Notes: generated by a model from the sequence alone, not told the origin. Positions 19,590-30,457 are shown, numbered from the stretch's first letter. The stretch: 54,078 bases of DNA from Chara braunii (GCA_003427395.1 BFEA01000003.1:4736283-4790360); one strand, 5' to 3'. Program-made: numbers and translations.

Positions 19590-19651
19590 CCATCTGATTG
19601 CATGTGGATTCGAACTTGGGTCTGATTCAGGGTGTACCAACGGAGTTACCG
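19590..19651 (-). ncRNA. tRNA-like (SINE-type) relic with A and B boxes
   Basis: On minus, GGTAACTCCGTTGGTA (19650-19635) resembles the tRNA D-arm/A box and AAGTTCGAATCC (about 19618-19607) the B box, at normal spacing. The anticodon and acceptor arms do not form, so this is a tRNA-derived SINE head or decayed tRNA. Confidence 0.45.
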
Positions 19652-19765
19652 TCTTCACCCGAATAGAACGCCCGATCATTATCGCTGTATTTGGGGCAAC
19701 TTCCAGTCCAGATACAGCGGTAATTACCGGGCGTTCTATTCGGGGGAAGACAGTAGGCAACGTCG
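19637..19765. repeat. Foldback element (core palindrome 19651-19751)
   Basis: GTCTTCACCCGAATAGAACG on the left pairs with CGTTCTATTCGGGGGAAGAC on the right. Pairing continues inward (GTATTTGG / CCAGATAC) and weakly outward. It directly abuts the tRNA-like relic. Confidence 0.8.
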
Positions 19766-20181
19766 GTGGCTGTCGCCCATTTTGCTTAACAAAAAGAAGG
19801 AAACAAGAAAAGAGGGGATTCCAAGAACAAAAAGAAGGAAATAAGAAAAGAGGGGATTCCAAAAAGAAGGGGGAAACGAAAAAAGCGAAAAAGAGAAATA
19901 AAAAAACATCAAAAAAAAACAGTAAATATTCCCAAAGCTGCAATCCAGCTTGCCGATATTCAACCCTGTTGGAAAAACCATATTAGTCAAGGGAACGATC
20001 CGTTTCTCTTTTATTATTCCCTTTTTTTTTTCCCTCTTCCTCCGCCTCCTTTTCTCATTCCTCCCCCCACCTTTTCTTATCCCACAACCCCCCCCCGTCC
20101 CCTCTATTTCCATTTACTGTAATACTGTAATAATTTGGCCCCTCGTTCTCATTGTCAAACCCTCTTTTATCTCTCCCCCCC

Positions 20182-20841
20182 NNNNNNNNNNNNNNNNNNN
20201 NNNNNNNNNNNNNNNNNNNNNNNNNNNNNNNNNNNNNNNNNNNNNNNNNNNNNNNNNNNNNNNNNNNNNNNNNNNNNNNNNNNNNNNNNNNNNNNNNNNN
20301 NNNNNNNNNNNNNNNNNNNNNNNNNNNNNNNNNNNNNNNNNNNNNNNNNNNNNNNNNNNNNNNNNNNNNNNNNNNNNNNNNNNNNNNNNNNNNNNNNNNN
20401 NNNNNNNNNNNNNNNNNNNNNNNNNNNNNNNNNNNNNNNNNNNNNNNNNNNNNNNNNNNNNNNNNNNNNNNNNNNNNNNNNNNNNNNNNNNNNNNNNNNN
20501 NNNNNNNNNNNNNNNNNNNNNNNNNNNNNNNNNNNNNNNNNNNNNNNNNNNNNNNNNNNNNNNNNNNNNNNNNNNNNNNNNNNNNNNNNNNNNNNNNNNN
20601 NNNNNNNNNNNNNNNNNNNNNNNNNNNNNNNNNNNNNNNNNNNNNNNNNNNNNNNNNNNNNNNNNNNNNNNNNNNNNNNNNNNNNNNNNNNNNNNNNNNN
20701 NNNNNNNNNNNNNNNNNNNNNNNNNNNNNNNNNNNNNNNNNNNNNNNNNNNNNNNNNNNNNNNNNNNNNNNNNNNNNNNNNNNNNNNNNNNNNNNNNNNN
20801 NNNNNNNNNNNNNNNNNNNNNNNNNNNNNNNNNNNNNNNNN
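20182..20841. other. Assembly gap (660 N)
   Basis: All N. The right edge meets a (CT)n tract and the left edge a C-rich run, so the gap probably spans a long CT microsatellite of unknown length. Open frames drawn across it are meaningless. Confidence 0.99.

Positions 20842-20914
<73 letters not shown>
20842..20914. repeat. (CT)n microsatellite
   Basis: At least 73 bp of pure CT running out of the gap. Confidence 0.95.
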
Positions 20915-20917
<3 letters not shown>

Positions 20918-21277
20918 TTTCAGTACGGCGTGCAAGCTCACAGCTGAGAGACAAACAAAGAACAGGACGTGGACTCGGACCAGTTTCCACGAGGGACGGA
21001 GGATCGGACGCAGCAGAGAGGATAACGACATATAGTCACCATCCCTCCCCCCTACACCCAATTCAAGGAGAGAGCCGCAGAGCCACCACCTACCTCTTCT
21101 CCACTTCACCCAATCAAGAAAGACACCGGCAGAAACCTCTCATATTGTACAGCAGAACCAAATTTCTCTGCTTCCTTTTGCGAAAAAAACAAATTGAGTA
21201 AGAAAAAATCTCTGCTTTTCCTGAAAGTGACTCGTGGGCGCCAGCACTGCTGCCAACAATATCATCTAAACTTCCTG
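20915..21277. other. 3' flank of the F-box gene
   Basis: Unique-looking sequence downstream of the minus-strand gene. Its 3' UTR and poly(A) site should be here, but I see no clear AATAAA-type signal on minus. Confidence 0.5.
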
Positions 21278-22711
21278 TCATACGAAAAAGTTGTCTTCCT
21301 CATCGACTTCGTCATCGGGCAGAAAATAATCAGCATGGAAAGAAGGATTAGGGTAATAGTGCACGAAGTGATGAAGGTCCCGTTGAGAGGAGTAGTTAAT
21401 GTCTTCGTCGTCTTCGTCGTCGTCCTCGTCGTTGTCGCCATCCTCCTCATCATCCTCATCCTCTTCATCTTCTTCATCGCCCGACCCTCTACTTCCATCC
21501 CCGCCTTCACCGATATCTACGGCGGAGACTTCGAAATCTTTCCGCTTGGCGCGCAGTGCCTCCACCGCCTCCGTCGTTATCGAGCGGCAGCGATCCACTC
21601 TCAGGACTCGCAGGCACGTGAGCTTCTTGCCAATCATCTCTAAACTCCCATCGGTAATCTCTCCTCCTTCCAATCCCAGCAGCTCTAGATGGGAGAGGTG
21701 GTCGGTCACGATCTCCACCTCTTCGTCACCGAAGGTGGTCCCATCGAGCATCAACGAGACCAACTGTCGGGATCGCGGCGCTACAGTCTCCACCACGTGG
21801 CCGATCGAGAACCCTTCAACTCTCGTGTTCCTGAGGTCTAGTGTCCGAAGCCGCTGGCATCCCTCCACAAACGTCTCAACGGGCGGAAAGCTAGGGACGA
21901 TCTCCGTGTTCGCGAATCGGAGATCCTCCAGAAGAGGACACTGGCGGCCAATCAACTCCAAGCACTCACCGGGGCAATTAACGACAGATAACTTAGTGAG
22001 TTTCCCTTTACTGCGGGTCATGACGCTCCTCACTAGCACCATGTTGTTGGCCTGACAAGCAACAGAGTAATGCAACCTGTCATCGTCGTGAAGGATCTCA
22101 TCATCGTGAAGGACATCATCAAGGATCGCCTCCGTCCAACAACACGGATCGTACGACGCACGATGCCAGGCCTTGCAAACAAGGCCGACGCGGAACCTAT
22201 CAACTACGGGGAGGAAGCGAAAGGCGTGCACGAGAGCCTCGTGGACCATATCAGACCAGTCACGGCGAGATAAGTCAACGACGCCGTCTTCTTCAGCTTT
22301 GACTTCGACATCGCCATCCAGATCGTCGGTGACGTGGCGGCTATTGCGCCGTTGATCGGCGGGGGAGGCGGCGGAGGCGGAGGCGGCGGAGGCGGAGACA
22401 CCGCGACGAAAGATGATGGTGGAGGAGGGGGAGGAAGTGGAAGAGGAGGAGGAGGAGGAGGAGGAGGAGGAGGAGGAGGGCTTGGCAGGGGAGATTAGTT
22501 TCCTGCCGGCTCGCGGATTGGGCGGCAAAGAGGTTCCTCGGGACTTGCTGACAGACGCCGCGGCGGCGGCGGCAAGTAAAACCCTAGAGGGGAGCAGCCT
22601 GGGCGACCTGCCCGATCTGCGGATACTGCCTGCACTCCAGGCCAGCCGTCGGATCAAATCTGCGAAGGTTTCCTCTTCCGTCCCCCCCCATAAACCAGTT
22701 ATATCGTCCAT
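21278..22711 (-). CDS. F-box/leucine-rich-repeat protein
   Basis: A single uninterrupted frame. The first true ATG is at 22711-22709 (MDDITGLWGG), giving 477 residues to a TGA at 21280-21278; the frame extends 27 codons upstream without an ATG. Layout from that Met: residues 1-75 with a basic stretch; about 76-125 Ser-run and Ala/Ser-rich low complexity; about 151-193 an F-box (WSDMVHEALVHAFRFLP, VGLVCKAWHRASYDPCCW); about 235-390 leucine-rich repeats (LTKLSVVNCPGECLELIG, LRTLDLRNTRVEG, LELLGLEGGEITDGSLEMIG); then a tail dominated by Asp/Glu to residue 450. F-box/LRR proteins bring substrates to SCF ubiquitin ligases through Skp1. The LRR part resembles plant SKIP19/SKP2A-type proteins. It has no obvious introns. 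Confidence 0.85.
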   Translation of the reverse strand: MDDITGLWGGTEEETFADLIRRLAWSAGSIRRSGRSPRLLPSRVLLAAAAAASVSKSRGTSLPPNPRAGRKLISPAKPSSSSSSSSSSSSSTSSPSSTIIFRRGVSASAASASAASPADQRRNSRHVTDDLDGDVEVKAEEDGVVDLSRRDWSDMVHEALVHAFRFLPVVDRFRVGLVCKAWHRASYDPCCWTEAILDDVLHDDEILHDDDRLHYSVACQANNMVLVRSVMTRSKGKLTKLSVVNCPGECLELIGRQCPLLEDLRFANTEIVPSFPPVETFVEGCQRLRTLDLRNTRVEGFSIGHVVETVAPRSRQLVSLMLDGTTFGDEEVEIVTDHLSHLELLGLEGGEITDGSLEMIGKKLTCLRVLRVDRCRSITTEAVEALRAKRKDFEVSAVDIGEGGDGSRGSGDEEDEEDEDDEEDGDNDEDDDEDDEDINYSSQRDLHHFVHYYPNPSFHADYFLPDDEVDEEDNFFV

Positions 22712-22908
22712 ACCCCGCCGCAGCGCTGTCGCCAACAAAAAACAAACACAGTAGCTGCAAGCTGGTCCTACTGCTAACACGTGGCGCAGCACGCTTTGAT
22801 CCTCTCCAGTGCCTGCTCCGTAAATATGATCCCCACGATGGCGCGCTTTAATCGCCTACACTTCCCTTTCCCTCAATGATGTCGTCACAAGTGGCGCACT
22901 TTCATCGC

Positions 22909-22911
<3 letters not shown>
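22712..22911 (-). promoter_or_regulatory. Upstream region of the F-box gene
   Basis: Three similar words, GTGGCGCAGCACGCTTTGATC, GGCGCGCTTTAATCGCC and GTGGCGCACTTTCATCGCC, occur at about 22781, 22841 and 22892. Another variant lies beyond the CT tract near 22990. Their repetition in front of the only intact gene makes them candidate promoter elements. The (CT)n tract further upstream reads (GA)n on the gene strand. No TATA box is obvious. Confidence 0.4.

Positions 22912-22968
<57 letters not shown>
22912..22968. repeat. (CT)n microsatellite
   Basis: 57 bp of CT about 200 bp upstream of the F-box start codon. Confidence 0.95.
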
Positions 22969-22970
<2 letters not shown>

Positions 22971-23119
22971 CAATTAAAATGCGCTCGTCACAAGCAGCGC
23001 GTCGCTCACTCATTCCCTTCCTCCTCCCTCTGCCAATCGTCACACGCGGCGCAGCTTTGCTTGCCTTCACCCAAATACCACTCCGATCGCCGATGCCATA
23101 ACCGCAAGGACACACGCAA

Positions 23120-23167
<48 letters not shown>

Positions 23168-23624
23168 TGGAACTAACCAGGAGAGTTCCTCTGCATCAAG
23201 TGATGGCCACAGTCAATCCAAAGCTTCGGTGAAAGCTGCGCGTGGATGCTATGGCCGAGCTCACGGGTATTCCCCTCGTGATCGATGACGTGGCGAGTCC
23301 AGGGCCGCCTCACGTCAGGATCTCAATCGCAGTGGAACGCGCGGTCGTGCTGACCCACATCGCGCCGAGCCGGACTGCGCGGTCTCGAGGATTACTGATC
23401 GATTCCCCGCGGGGGCCCCCGCACTCCGCCGCCACCTGATCGATGGTCTCCCCGCCAGTGGGAGTGGTGGTCCCATCCGCCAATGTTCCTTCCCCCCCCG
23501 CCCCTCCCACACATGTCCTTGCCCGGATGCTATGGCGCTTCCGGTTCCGCGCGCACGTCATCCGCAGCCTCGGCGCGCAGCTAACCACAACAGCTCTTTC
23601 TCGGTTCATTCATCGCCAGAACCA
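22969..23624. other. GC-rich intergenic stretch with (CA)n
   Basis: Contains (CA)n at 23130-23162 and a GC-rich section with a short open + frame (23242-23439) that I do not recognise. A CCCGCGGGG palindrome lies at about 23407. It might be a 5' region of a neighbouring gene, but nothing supports one. Confidence 0.4.
23130..23162. repeat. (CA)n microsatellite
   Basis: 33 bp of CA following a CGCG run. Confidence 0.95.
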
Positions 23625-24110
23625 CTAGACCAGGCTCTCGCGTGCAATACCGCCCTCGCTCCGTCCCTCGTTGCGGATCTTCCGTGGAACCGTGAATAGG
23701 CCATCATCTGGATTACTGATGGCGCCGAATGCTGAGTGCTCCACGTCAGGCTGTACGAGCGTTAGGACTGTCTTGAACGACTGGTCGTCACTGCGGTCGG
23801 ATGCATTTAGAATTACCATGATGCGTCCTCCTGTGAGTATGGGGCACGCTCCACCACAGTCAGTACACAACTTTCGGGTTCTATCTGGACCTGGTGGTCT
23901 CGGTACATTCAAAATGTTCAGAATGGTGAGTGGTCCGAATGTTGCGTGGCCAGGCCAGGTAGTCGTGCGACACTGACTAGTGGAGCGCGACGCCGCATGC
24001 CTGCTTATGTGGCCAGCCAGTTTGCCTTTAATTTTTCTTGAGAAAATTGCATCAACACCCGTTATACCCAGATGATGTGCCCAACTTGCTGCCCGTGGAA
24101 TTATTTGCAT
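23625..24110 (-). CDS. Possible exon, hypothetical
   Basis: An open minus frame of about 161 codons. The central part looks more protein-like than its neighbours (LCTDCGGACPILTGGRIMVI, FGAISNPDDGLFTVPRKI), but the opposite strand is also open for about 100 codons. I recognise no domain. It could be an exon of an unspliced gene or chance. Confidence 0.25.
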   Translation of the reverse strand: MQIIPRAASWAHHLGITGVDAIFSRKIKGKLAGHISRHAASRSTSQCRTTTWPGHATFGPLTILNILNVPRPPGPDRTRKLCTDCGGACPILTGGRIMVILNASDRSDDQSFKTVLTLVQPDVEHSAFGAISNPDDGLFTVPRKIRNEGRSEGGIARESLV

Positions 24111-24279
24111 GCCAAGAACTCAGGCTGGGACCGCCAAATTGCGGTTATAACCAGCTTCCGGAATGCTCAATTTATTGACTAACCCAGGCCAAATTATCCC
24201 CATGCGCGCTATTGGGGTTGAAAGGCAATACTTGCAGTTGGGACTTCGCTAGTGGGACTTGGCCTTTCTCTTTCCCCCT

Positions 24280-24282
<3 letters not shown>

Positions 24283-24365
<83 letters not shown>

Positions 24366-24366
24366 N

Positions 24367-24402
<36 letters not shown>
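24283..24402. repeat. (CT)n microsatellite with one N
   Basis: About 120 bp of CT with an ambiguous base at 24366. The Leu-Ser and Arg-Glu repeat frames across it are artefacts. Confidence 0.95.
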
Positions 24403-24405
<3 letters not shown>

Positions 24406-25294
24406 CTTTTTTTTGTGCCCATCGACCCGCGCGCACACCACAACCGGGTGCGGACGAGGGTCCTACCGGCCCTGTCAAGCTGGATGTCACGATATCATGG
24501 ACGTCACAGTGTGGGGAGCGAGGTGCCGCTTCGGCCAAGTGCACCAGCCATATGTCTCACAGCTCCCTATGATAGAACAGGGCGCTGCGAGGTAGAACTT
24601 ACATCCACCGAAGGAGTTGTCACAATCTGAAGGGCGTTTCCCTGCCAAGCTACCAGCTCAAGCGAGGAGGCTCTTACCCGCCACACCAGAGGTGAATTAG
24701 CCTAGGGCATGACTTTAGTTGCTACAGCATAAGGGTAGCGCATAGTAGTATGTCAGACCATTAGTCGGTCATGAATCATCGCGTAGGGTGCTAAACTTCT
24801 AAGTCGGATTGGACCGACTCTCAGTCTAACCAAGTAACTTAGCTAGTACCTCTCGGTCAACTGTGAATCCCTAGTTCAAAGGCTCACACAAACCCACGTG
24901 CTCGTCTAAACTATAGCAAGGAGGTGCAGACTCCCCTTGTATAATCGACTAAACCCTCAATAGGATAGTGATCTCTTCCACAGGACTCCGATTTCAACCT
25001 TACATGCTAACTTCGTCAAGGAGTTGGACCTAAGCCACACGCCTATCCACAAAGGGGTCAAGACAAACATAAAAAGGCAAAAGACATTTGGATCTTTCAA
25101 CAATTTACCCGATATCATCAGTATAGCAAACCAAAACAAAATATACTATAAAAAAAACTACACTTCGTTGAGATGTGAGGATCAGACTTCTGACAAGCTT
25201 AGCCATGAACAAAACTCATTTTTACTGAGCAAAATCAAAGTACCAGTTTACTAGCATACAATGTATCCTCCTTGGTCATAACCACGGGGCTGCT
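24403..25294. other. No gene seen
   Basis: Mixed sequence with many stops in all frames. The style of 24700-25000 resembles retrotransposon untranslated DNA, but no LTR, PBS or coding match is visible. Confidence 0.4.
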
Positions 25295-25330
25295 GACCGC
25301 GTGCGGTCGGGATTGTGACCGCATGCGGTC
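25295..25330. promoter_or_regulatory. Tandem 14-bp palindromes GACCGC(A/G)TGCGGTC
   Basis: GACCGCGTGCGGTC at 25295-25308 and the perfect palindrome GACCGCATGCGGTC at 25317-25330 are spaced 22 bp start to start. Two similar palindromes on about the same helical face look like a dimeric protein-binding site or the arms of a small transposon end. No gene is adjacent. Confidence 0.4.
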
Positions 25331-25470
25331 GAGTGTAGTCGTGAAACTTACCGTATTTTTATTTCCAAGAAAAATAGGCAAAAAAAAAAAAAAAAGGTTG
25401 GAGGGTTTTAAAATCCTTACATCCTTTTTTTTTTTTTTTAATAACAAACATTCTAATCAAAAGAAACCTA

Positions 25471-25663
25471 GGCTACCAAAGTGACCCGGGTCCACTTGCA
25501 CTGCGGGACCAAAAAGAAATAGAAAATTTTAAAAAATAAAAATTATTTTTTTATTTAAAATTTTATTTTAAACTTGGTAACGAATTTCGATATGACCTTG
25601 AGGCAAATGTTATCTATTGATTGATTGGTCGGTCGATTATGATTCGTTGGTTGATTGATTGAA

Positions 25664-25696
<33 letters not shown>

Positions 25697-25830
25697 TTTA
25701 TTCAATCGATCAATCACGTTCAAACACAATCAATCAATCAATCAATGTTTTTGTTTTTTTTTTTTTGCACCCACCTACCCACCGCCCTACAAAAACCGTT
25801 ATTTTAGATTTTTCGGGGGGTCATGAATTT
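25471..25830. repeat. MITE-like repeat, family of 29932-30217, expanded copy
   Basis: The start GGCTACCAAAGTGACCCGGGTC follows a TA dinucleotide, and the next 130 bp match the copy at 29932 (shared CTTGGTAA.GAATTTCGAT.TGACC). The middle of this copy has been invaded by a GATT array. The right end is not clear. Confidence 0.6.
25616..25745. repeat. (GATT)n / (AATC)n inverted tetranucleotide array
   Basis: A GATT-rich left half (25616-25705) is followed by an AATC-rich right half (25711-25745), so a single strand can fold into a long hairpin. It sits inside the MITE-like copy. Confidence 0.85.
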
Positions 25831-28800
25831 TTTACCCCCCCTCCCAATCCCCCCCAATGTTGACCCCCCATTTTTTTAACCTTTTTTTTCACTTCGAGAG
25901 GGTGGGGCCTGGGTCCCAGAATCTCGATGTCGGTAAGCGGGACCCCCCTCCCCTCGGGCGAGGGAGGCCGTTTTCTACCGCGGCCATAACGGTCATGACC
26001 GCAAGGTCAATGCCCCGGACGAGGGCCACAAACGTGGCTGCGATGACCGCTGTCCCTGGGGATTCGTAGCGAATATATACAAAAGTAGAGGATATCATAA
26101 AATGCACATGAAGTTAATCCTTTATGCACTCTTACCCTATGCCCAAACCTTCACAGTTTTTTCCTTGAGGTCAATCCACCAATGCGACAACCACTCAAGG
26201 ACCCCTTAGACTAACACCAACCTTTTAAACGATGATCTGGAAGAGCGCACACACACAAATACACATATATGTGCGCATGTCCGTGTGTGTGTATGTGACG
26301 GTAGCGCACGAAAACACACGTGCATCGCAATGGGCACAATTTTTATTTTCATTTTTGATTGATTAATTGTTTTCGTGCAATCACATCTACACATACATAC
26401 ACAATGGGAGGAAGGGGGGCAAGCGAGGTTTTACATTTTTTGGGGTATTTACTCCCACTCATGTCCATTTTTATTTTTATTTTTAATTCTCTTTTCATCA
26501 CACCTGTCTCGCCACTCCTCCCCCCTAAAAAACTGAAGGGAAAAAAAAATAAAAATAAATAAAGTTCGGTCGAACATGAATTAACATGGGACGACGTTTG
26601 GGAGTTAGGGCCGTCATTTTCAGACTGACAAGAACCACGACAAATTTAAGTTCATCGAAAACTCAAACGATACGAGAAAATAAATTAGTTAGTTCAAATC
26701 CACGTAAGTCGAACGCGTCTGTATATGAAAATCGACAGTTTGTTCCGTCGTACATTCAAATGTGGGTAAAATAATTAGCCCTGGTCACGAACCATGTGCT
26801 TGTTATACTAATATGGCTTAGCCCGAACCACACATATAACGATTTTTGTCCTCTTCTACCCTAAGTAAAAGCTAGACCAATAGGCTTAGGTGCGGTTTGA
26901 CAATTGGAACGTACGAGGATCAAGTTCATCCTGCCTCAAACTAACTATTTCGCCCCATCTTCGATTTGCCGGAGTTTGAACTCGCAACCATTGGAGAAAG
27001 GGTTAGTAAGTTAGTAACGACTTTATGATCCTCGCAATGCTGGAAGCCCAACAATTTTTAGCACAGGTCACGTAGTGCCAATTTAAGTTAGATTTCTTTC
27101 CCTTTTCTTATTATTTATTTTTATGATTCAAGTTTTAAACTATTACTTCATACTTTACTATTTTTAGAATCTTTGGGGAAATTTCTTAACTACCATCTAA
27201 AATATCACCTAAATCAAAATGAAGATTCATTAACATATAAGAAAAAGAACGGTGCACATTAAACCACATCTCAACAGAATTGCATATTAAGAACGAATCA
27301 TTTGCTAAAAGTGGGTAGGTACATTTTTTTAATATACATGTGATTACTTATGGTTTCACTAGAATATGCAGGTTGCATTTAGCAGTCGAATCCAATTGTG
27401 CTTAAACTTGTGTGCACCGTGACCACAAACACGTTCAGATTCAGATACCTTCCTGCTCGTGGGAAATAGCAGACACATAGGCTAAGCACGATGCGGCTAG
27501 GTAGAAGGGACCGATGAGAGCAAGCAGGATGAGCCAACATTGTCACCAGCACGACCGTGAATGTGAACAGTGGCAAGTGCACAGGGAGGGTCGCTAACAC
27601 GGAAGCAAGAAAGCGTTAGCGTATTTACGAGCGTGAACGTGAATGCAAGTCGTAGCAGAAAGTAGGCAGAATAGCGAGCGCTAAAACAAACGTTAGGCGC
27701 AAGTGGGAAAACAAATGAATATCAGGATGAAAGCATGAGCGAACAGAGGTAAGCAAGCAAAGCAAGTAGGCAAATGACACATAAACATGAGGAGTAAGCG
27801 CGAATGTGAGTGGGATGAGGGGCGAGGAAAGGAAGTAGAAGAACACGAGGTGGAATAAAGAAACGAAAGCAAAAGTGAGAATATGGCTAGGAACGAGATT
27901 ATAGGTAAGGAACAAAGGTGCGAATTACAAGGCATGTTCATGCAAACACAAGTTGAAGTGCGCAAACAAGAAAACAAGCGGAATCATTAAGTGAGATTTT
28001 TAAGGGTGAAGAGGAAGAGGAAAAACTCACCTTGATAGCCAAGTGATGTTAGAAGAGTTGGAACTCGGATATACAGTATTATGAACAGACTTAGGTGGGT
28101 GCAATCGACCTTCGTGTAAGAGGACAATTGTGCAAGGGAAAATGACAACTAAAGTGGAACGCAAACATTTTGTGAGTAGTTGCGCTTTTCAATTGCTCAT
28201 CTTAGCTTCATTGAGTAGCAGCAGTGTCTGTGGTCGATACTCTCTCTCGCACAAACACGGGCACACACACTCTTCATTAACTCGAAGTTACGAATATTAT
28301 CCAAATAAGAGCAGTATACGAAACTCAAATTTTATTTTGCACTTACGAACGAAAATGCCCTTGATTAGAGAAATCGAAGTAAACGCAAGGAAGTCGAATC
28401 TTTAACTCCCCAGGACCGAGTTTAATGCAAAAGAAAAAAAAAAAAAAAAGTGTGAACAGACACAATGTCTAGTGGCTCGAAGCGACTATGACGTGAAAAT
28501 CGTTCGTTGAACTTGGGTATAATAACAATCCCACAACAGAAAGTTGATTGATCAGTTTAGATGCAGTTGCCCATCGAAAACTACGATGTGAATTAGATGA
28601 TTGACACATGTTGTTTTCCTCTCGGTCGCTGGTCTATAATGCTCTATTTCTCTTGAAATGTTTCTAGATTCAGTTGCTCACTGGTACACTCATTTGAGTC
28701 ATTTCAGACTAGACCAACTATAAACGTTTGTTAAGAGGGCAACTAACTGAAAGATTGATAATTTTGCCAACAATTGTGCCTTCCATATGCTCCCTCTTCC

Positions 28801-28922
28801 CCTATTAAAAAACAAATATGTTTGTAACCAACACTCTCACACACACTCGTGCACACACAATTGTGATGGTAACATACTCTATTTGGGTTGGTTGGTACCA
28901 ACGGTACTGTGGGAGGACAAAT
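25831..28922. other. Long stretch without recognised genes
   Basis: Poly-C/T patches occur at 25838-25890, and GACCGC words recur at 25995-26010 and 26044. TG/CA-rich microsatellite-like DNA lies at 26248-26300. The rest is AT-rich. 27570-27980 is rich in GCGTGAACGTGAA- and GCAAGC-type words that keep one minus frame open without protein character. No coding domain, RNA gene or LTR is seen. Confidence 0.4.
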
Positions 28923-28990
28923 AAAATTGAACTTGGTATGCCCTGAATGTTGACTGTGTGACTAACCAACTGAGCTAGACTCATGCCGGG
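28923..28990 (-). ncRNA. tRNA-like (SINE-type) relic, strong A box
   Basis: On minus, TAGCTCAGTTGGTTAG (28977-28962) is a textbook tRNA D-arm/A box. About 28 bp downstream, AAGTTCAATTTT is a degraded B box. No full cloverleaf forms. It is a tRNA pseudogene or a tRNA-derived SINE head. Confidence 0.5.
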
Positions 28991-28995
28991 TTGCT

Positions 28996-29903
28996 GCCAA
29001 TCTCATCAGGATGCGACAATTTCGTAAGTTTCATTTACTACTAGTATTATTATTTGTATCATTATCAATACTAGAACAACAACAATGAAGAAGGGGACAT
29101 GATCATGTAAGGAAATAAATATTGAAGGTAGGGGAAACTGAACAGTAGAGAAGTATTGATGCACAGAGAATATGTAGTAGGGAATGAAGGAAAATTCTCA
29201 TACTTCAAGATCACGTTGAGTCTGAAATATTGGCGTGAGTTAGGGGCCTTACACTTTAGTTACTAAAGACACTCTACATCTACTTCGGTGGTCATTAGCT
29301 GAACTATGGTTGCCATGCTGCACTGAATCCGAGTTGTGAACTACCAAAGATAACAAATTAAAAAAAAACTTGAAACACAATGTAAATTTCTTTGTATTTC
29401 CTTATTGTTTCTATTATCATTACTATTATTAATTACTATTATAATTTTCTTTGTTTGTGATATGCACTGGTCAGTAATAGATTACAACAGTTGGGTAGTT
29501 GAATATTACAACCATTAATGCAAACCTAAATGTTGTCGTTTGCAGTAGTCGATGATCCTAGTTTTTGTTATTTGTTTTTATCAAATCCGATTCTTGATAG
29601 GCTTCAGAGAGGGGAAATTCACTTAGATACTAAGAAGGAAAGAAAGAAAGGTGGAAAAGGGTGATAAACAAGAAACGGAAAAAAAAAATGAGAAGAAGAA
29701 AGGAAAAAAAGAAATTATGAGGAGAAAGAAGAAGAAGGTTGGGAAAAGGACAATGATGATTGTGAGGCAAAAAGGTGAAGAAAAGATAAGGAGGAAAAAA
29801 ATTGCTTGGTAAGGGGATATTGTCACAGACTCACTAATGATGTATATATTATTCTTCTACTATTTATGACTTCTTGATGTTTTGTTCATTGCATTGCTGA
29901 GAA
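28996..29903. other. AT-rich stretch, no gene seen
   Basis: Contains ATT-type repeats (about 29040-29060, 29405-29440) and a purine-rich tract at 29630-29800 (pyrimidine-rich on minus, giving an artefactual S/F-rich frame). Confidence 0.4.
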
Positions 29904-30108
29904 ATTATTATTATTATTATTATTATTACTAGGCTACCAGAGTGGTCCGGGTCCACTTGCCCAGCCAGACGAAAATGAAATAAAAAAATAAAAAAATAAA
30001 AATGATTTTTTAATTAAAATTTTTAACTTAAATTTGGTAAAGAATTTCGATGTGACCCTCAGACAGAAGTTGTTCATTTTATTTTTTTGCATAACATAGT
30101 TATTTTTC

Positions 30109-30147
<39 letters not shown>

Positions 30148-30300
30148 CCTTCCCTGGTCCTTGTACGACCGGGCTGCACGGGAAAATAGGGTGACTCGGG
30201 CGGCCCGACTTGTAACCTATTATTATTATTATTATTATTATTATAATTACACTATTATTATCGTTATTATTATTATTATTATTATTATTATATGTATTAT
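29904..30300. repeat. (ATT)n microsatellite split by a MITE
   Basis: ATT repeats at 29904-29929 and again at about 30218-30291 flank the MITE at 29932-30217, as expected if it inserted into an existing ATT array. Confidence 0.8.
29932..30217. repeat. MITE with TA target-site duplication (286 bp)
   Basis: Ends GGCTACCAGAGTGG... and ...CCCGACTTGTAACC are imperfect inverted repeats flanked on both sides by TA (29930-29931, 30218-30219), the signature of Tc1/mariner-type elements. The left half matches 25471 onwards. It contains a T-run of about 36 bp (30111-30147). Confidence 0.65.
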
Positions 30301-30457
30301 TATTTTATATCATATGCTATGAGGAGGTTTAGAGGATGAAAAAAATGTGAGGCATTGGAGGGGAAAGGGATACTGACTACCTCCTCCATCCTCCTCCATC
30401 CTCCTCCCTTTTTCCCTTCATCTAATCCCCTCTATTGTCTATCTCGATTATGATGGT

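Noticed and set aside
20055-21109. Long ORFs across 20-21 kb
   Set aside because: They consist of N and CT/GA repeat translation.
28923-28990. Functional tRNA gene
   Set aside because: Good A box only; the B box is degraded and no cloverleaf or acceptor stem forms.
29623-29826. Membrane-like small protein on minus
   Set aside because: The poly-purine strand gives an F/S/L-rich frame with no start context or homologue features.
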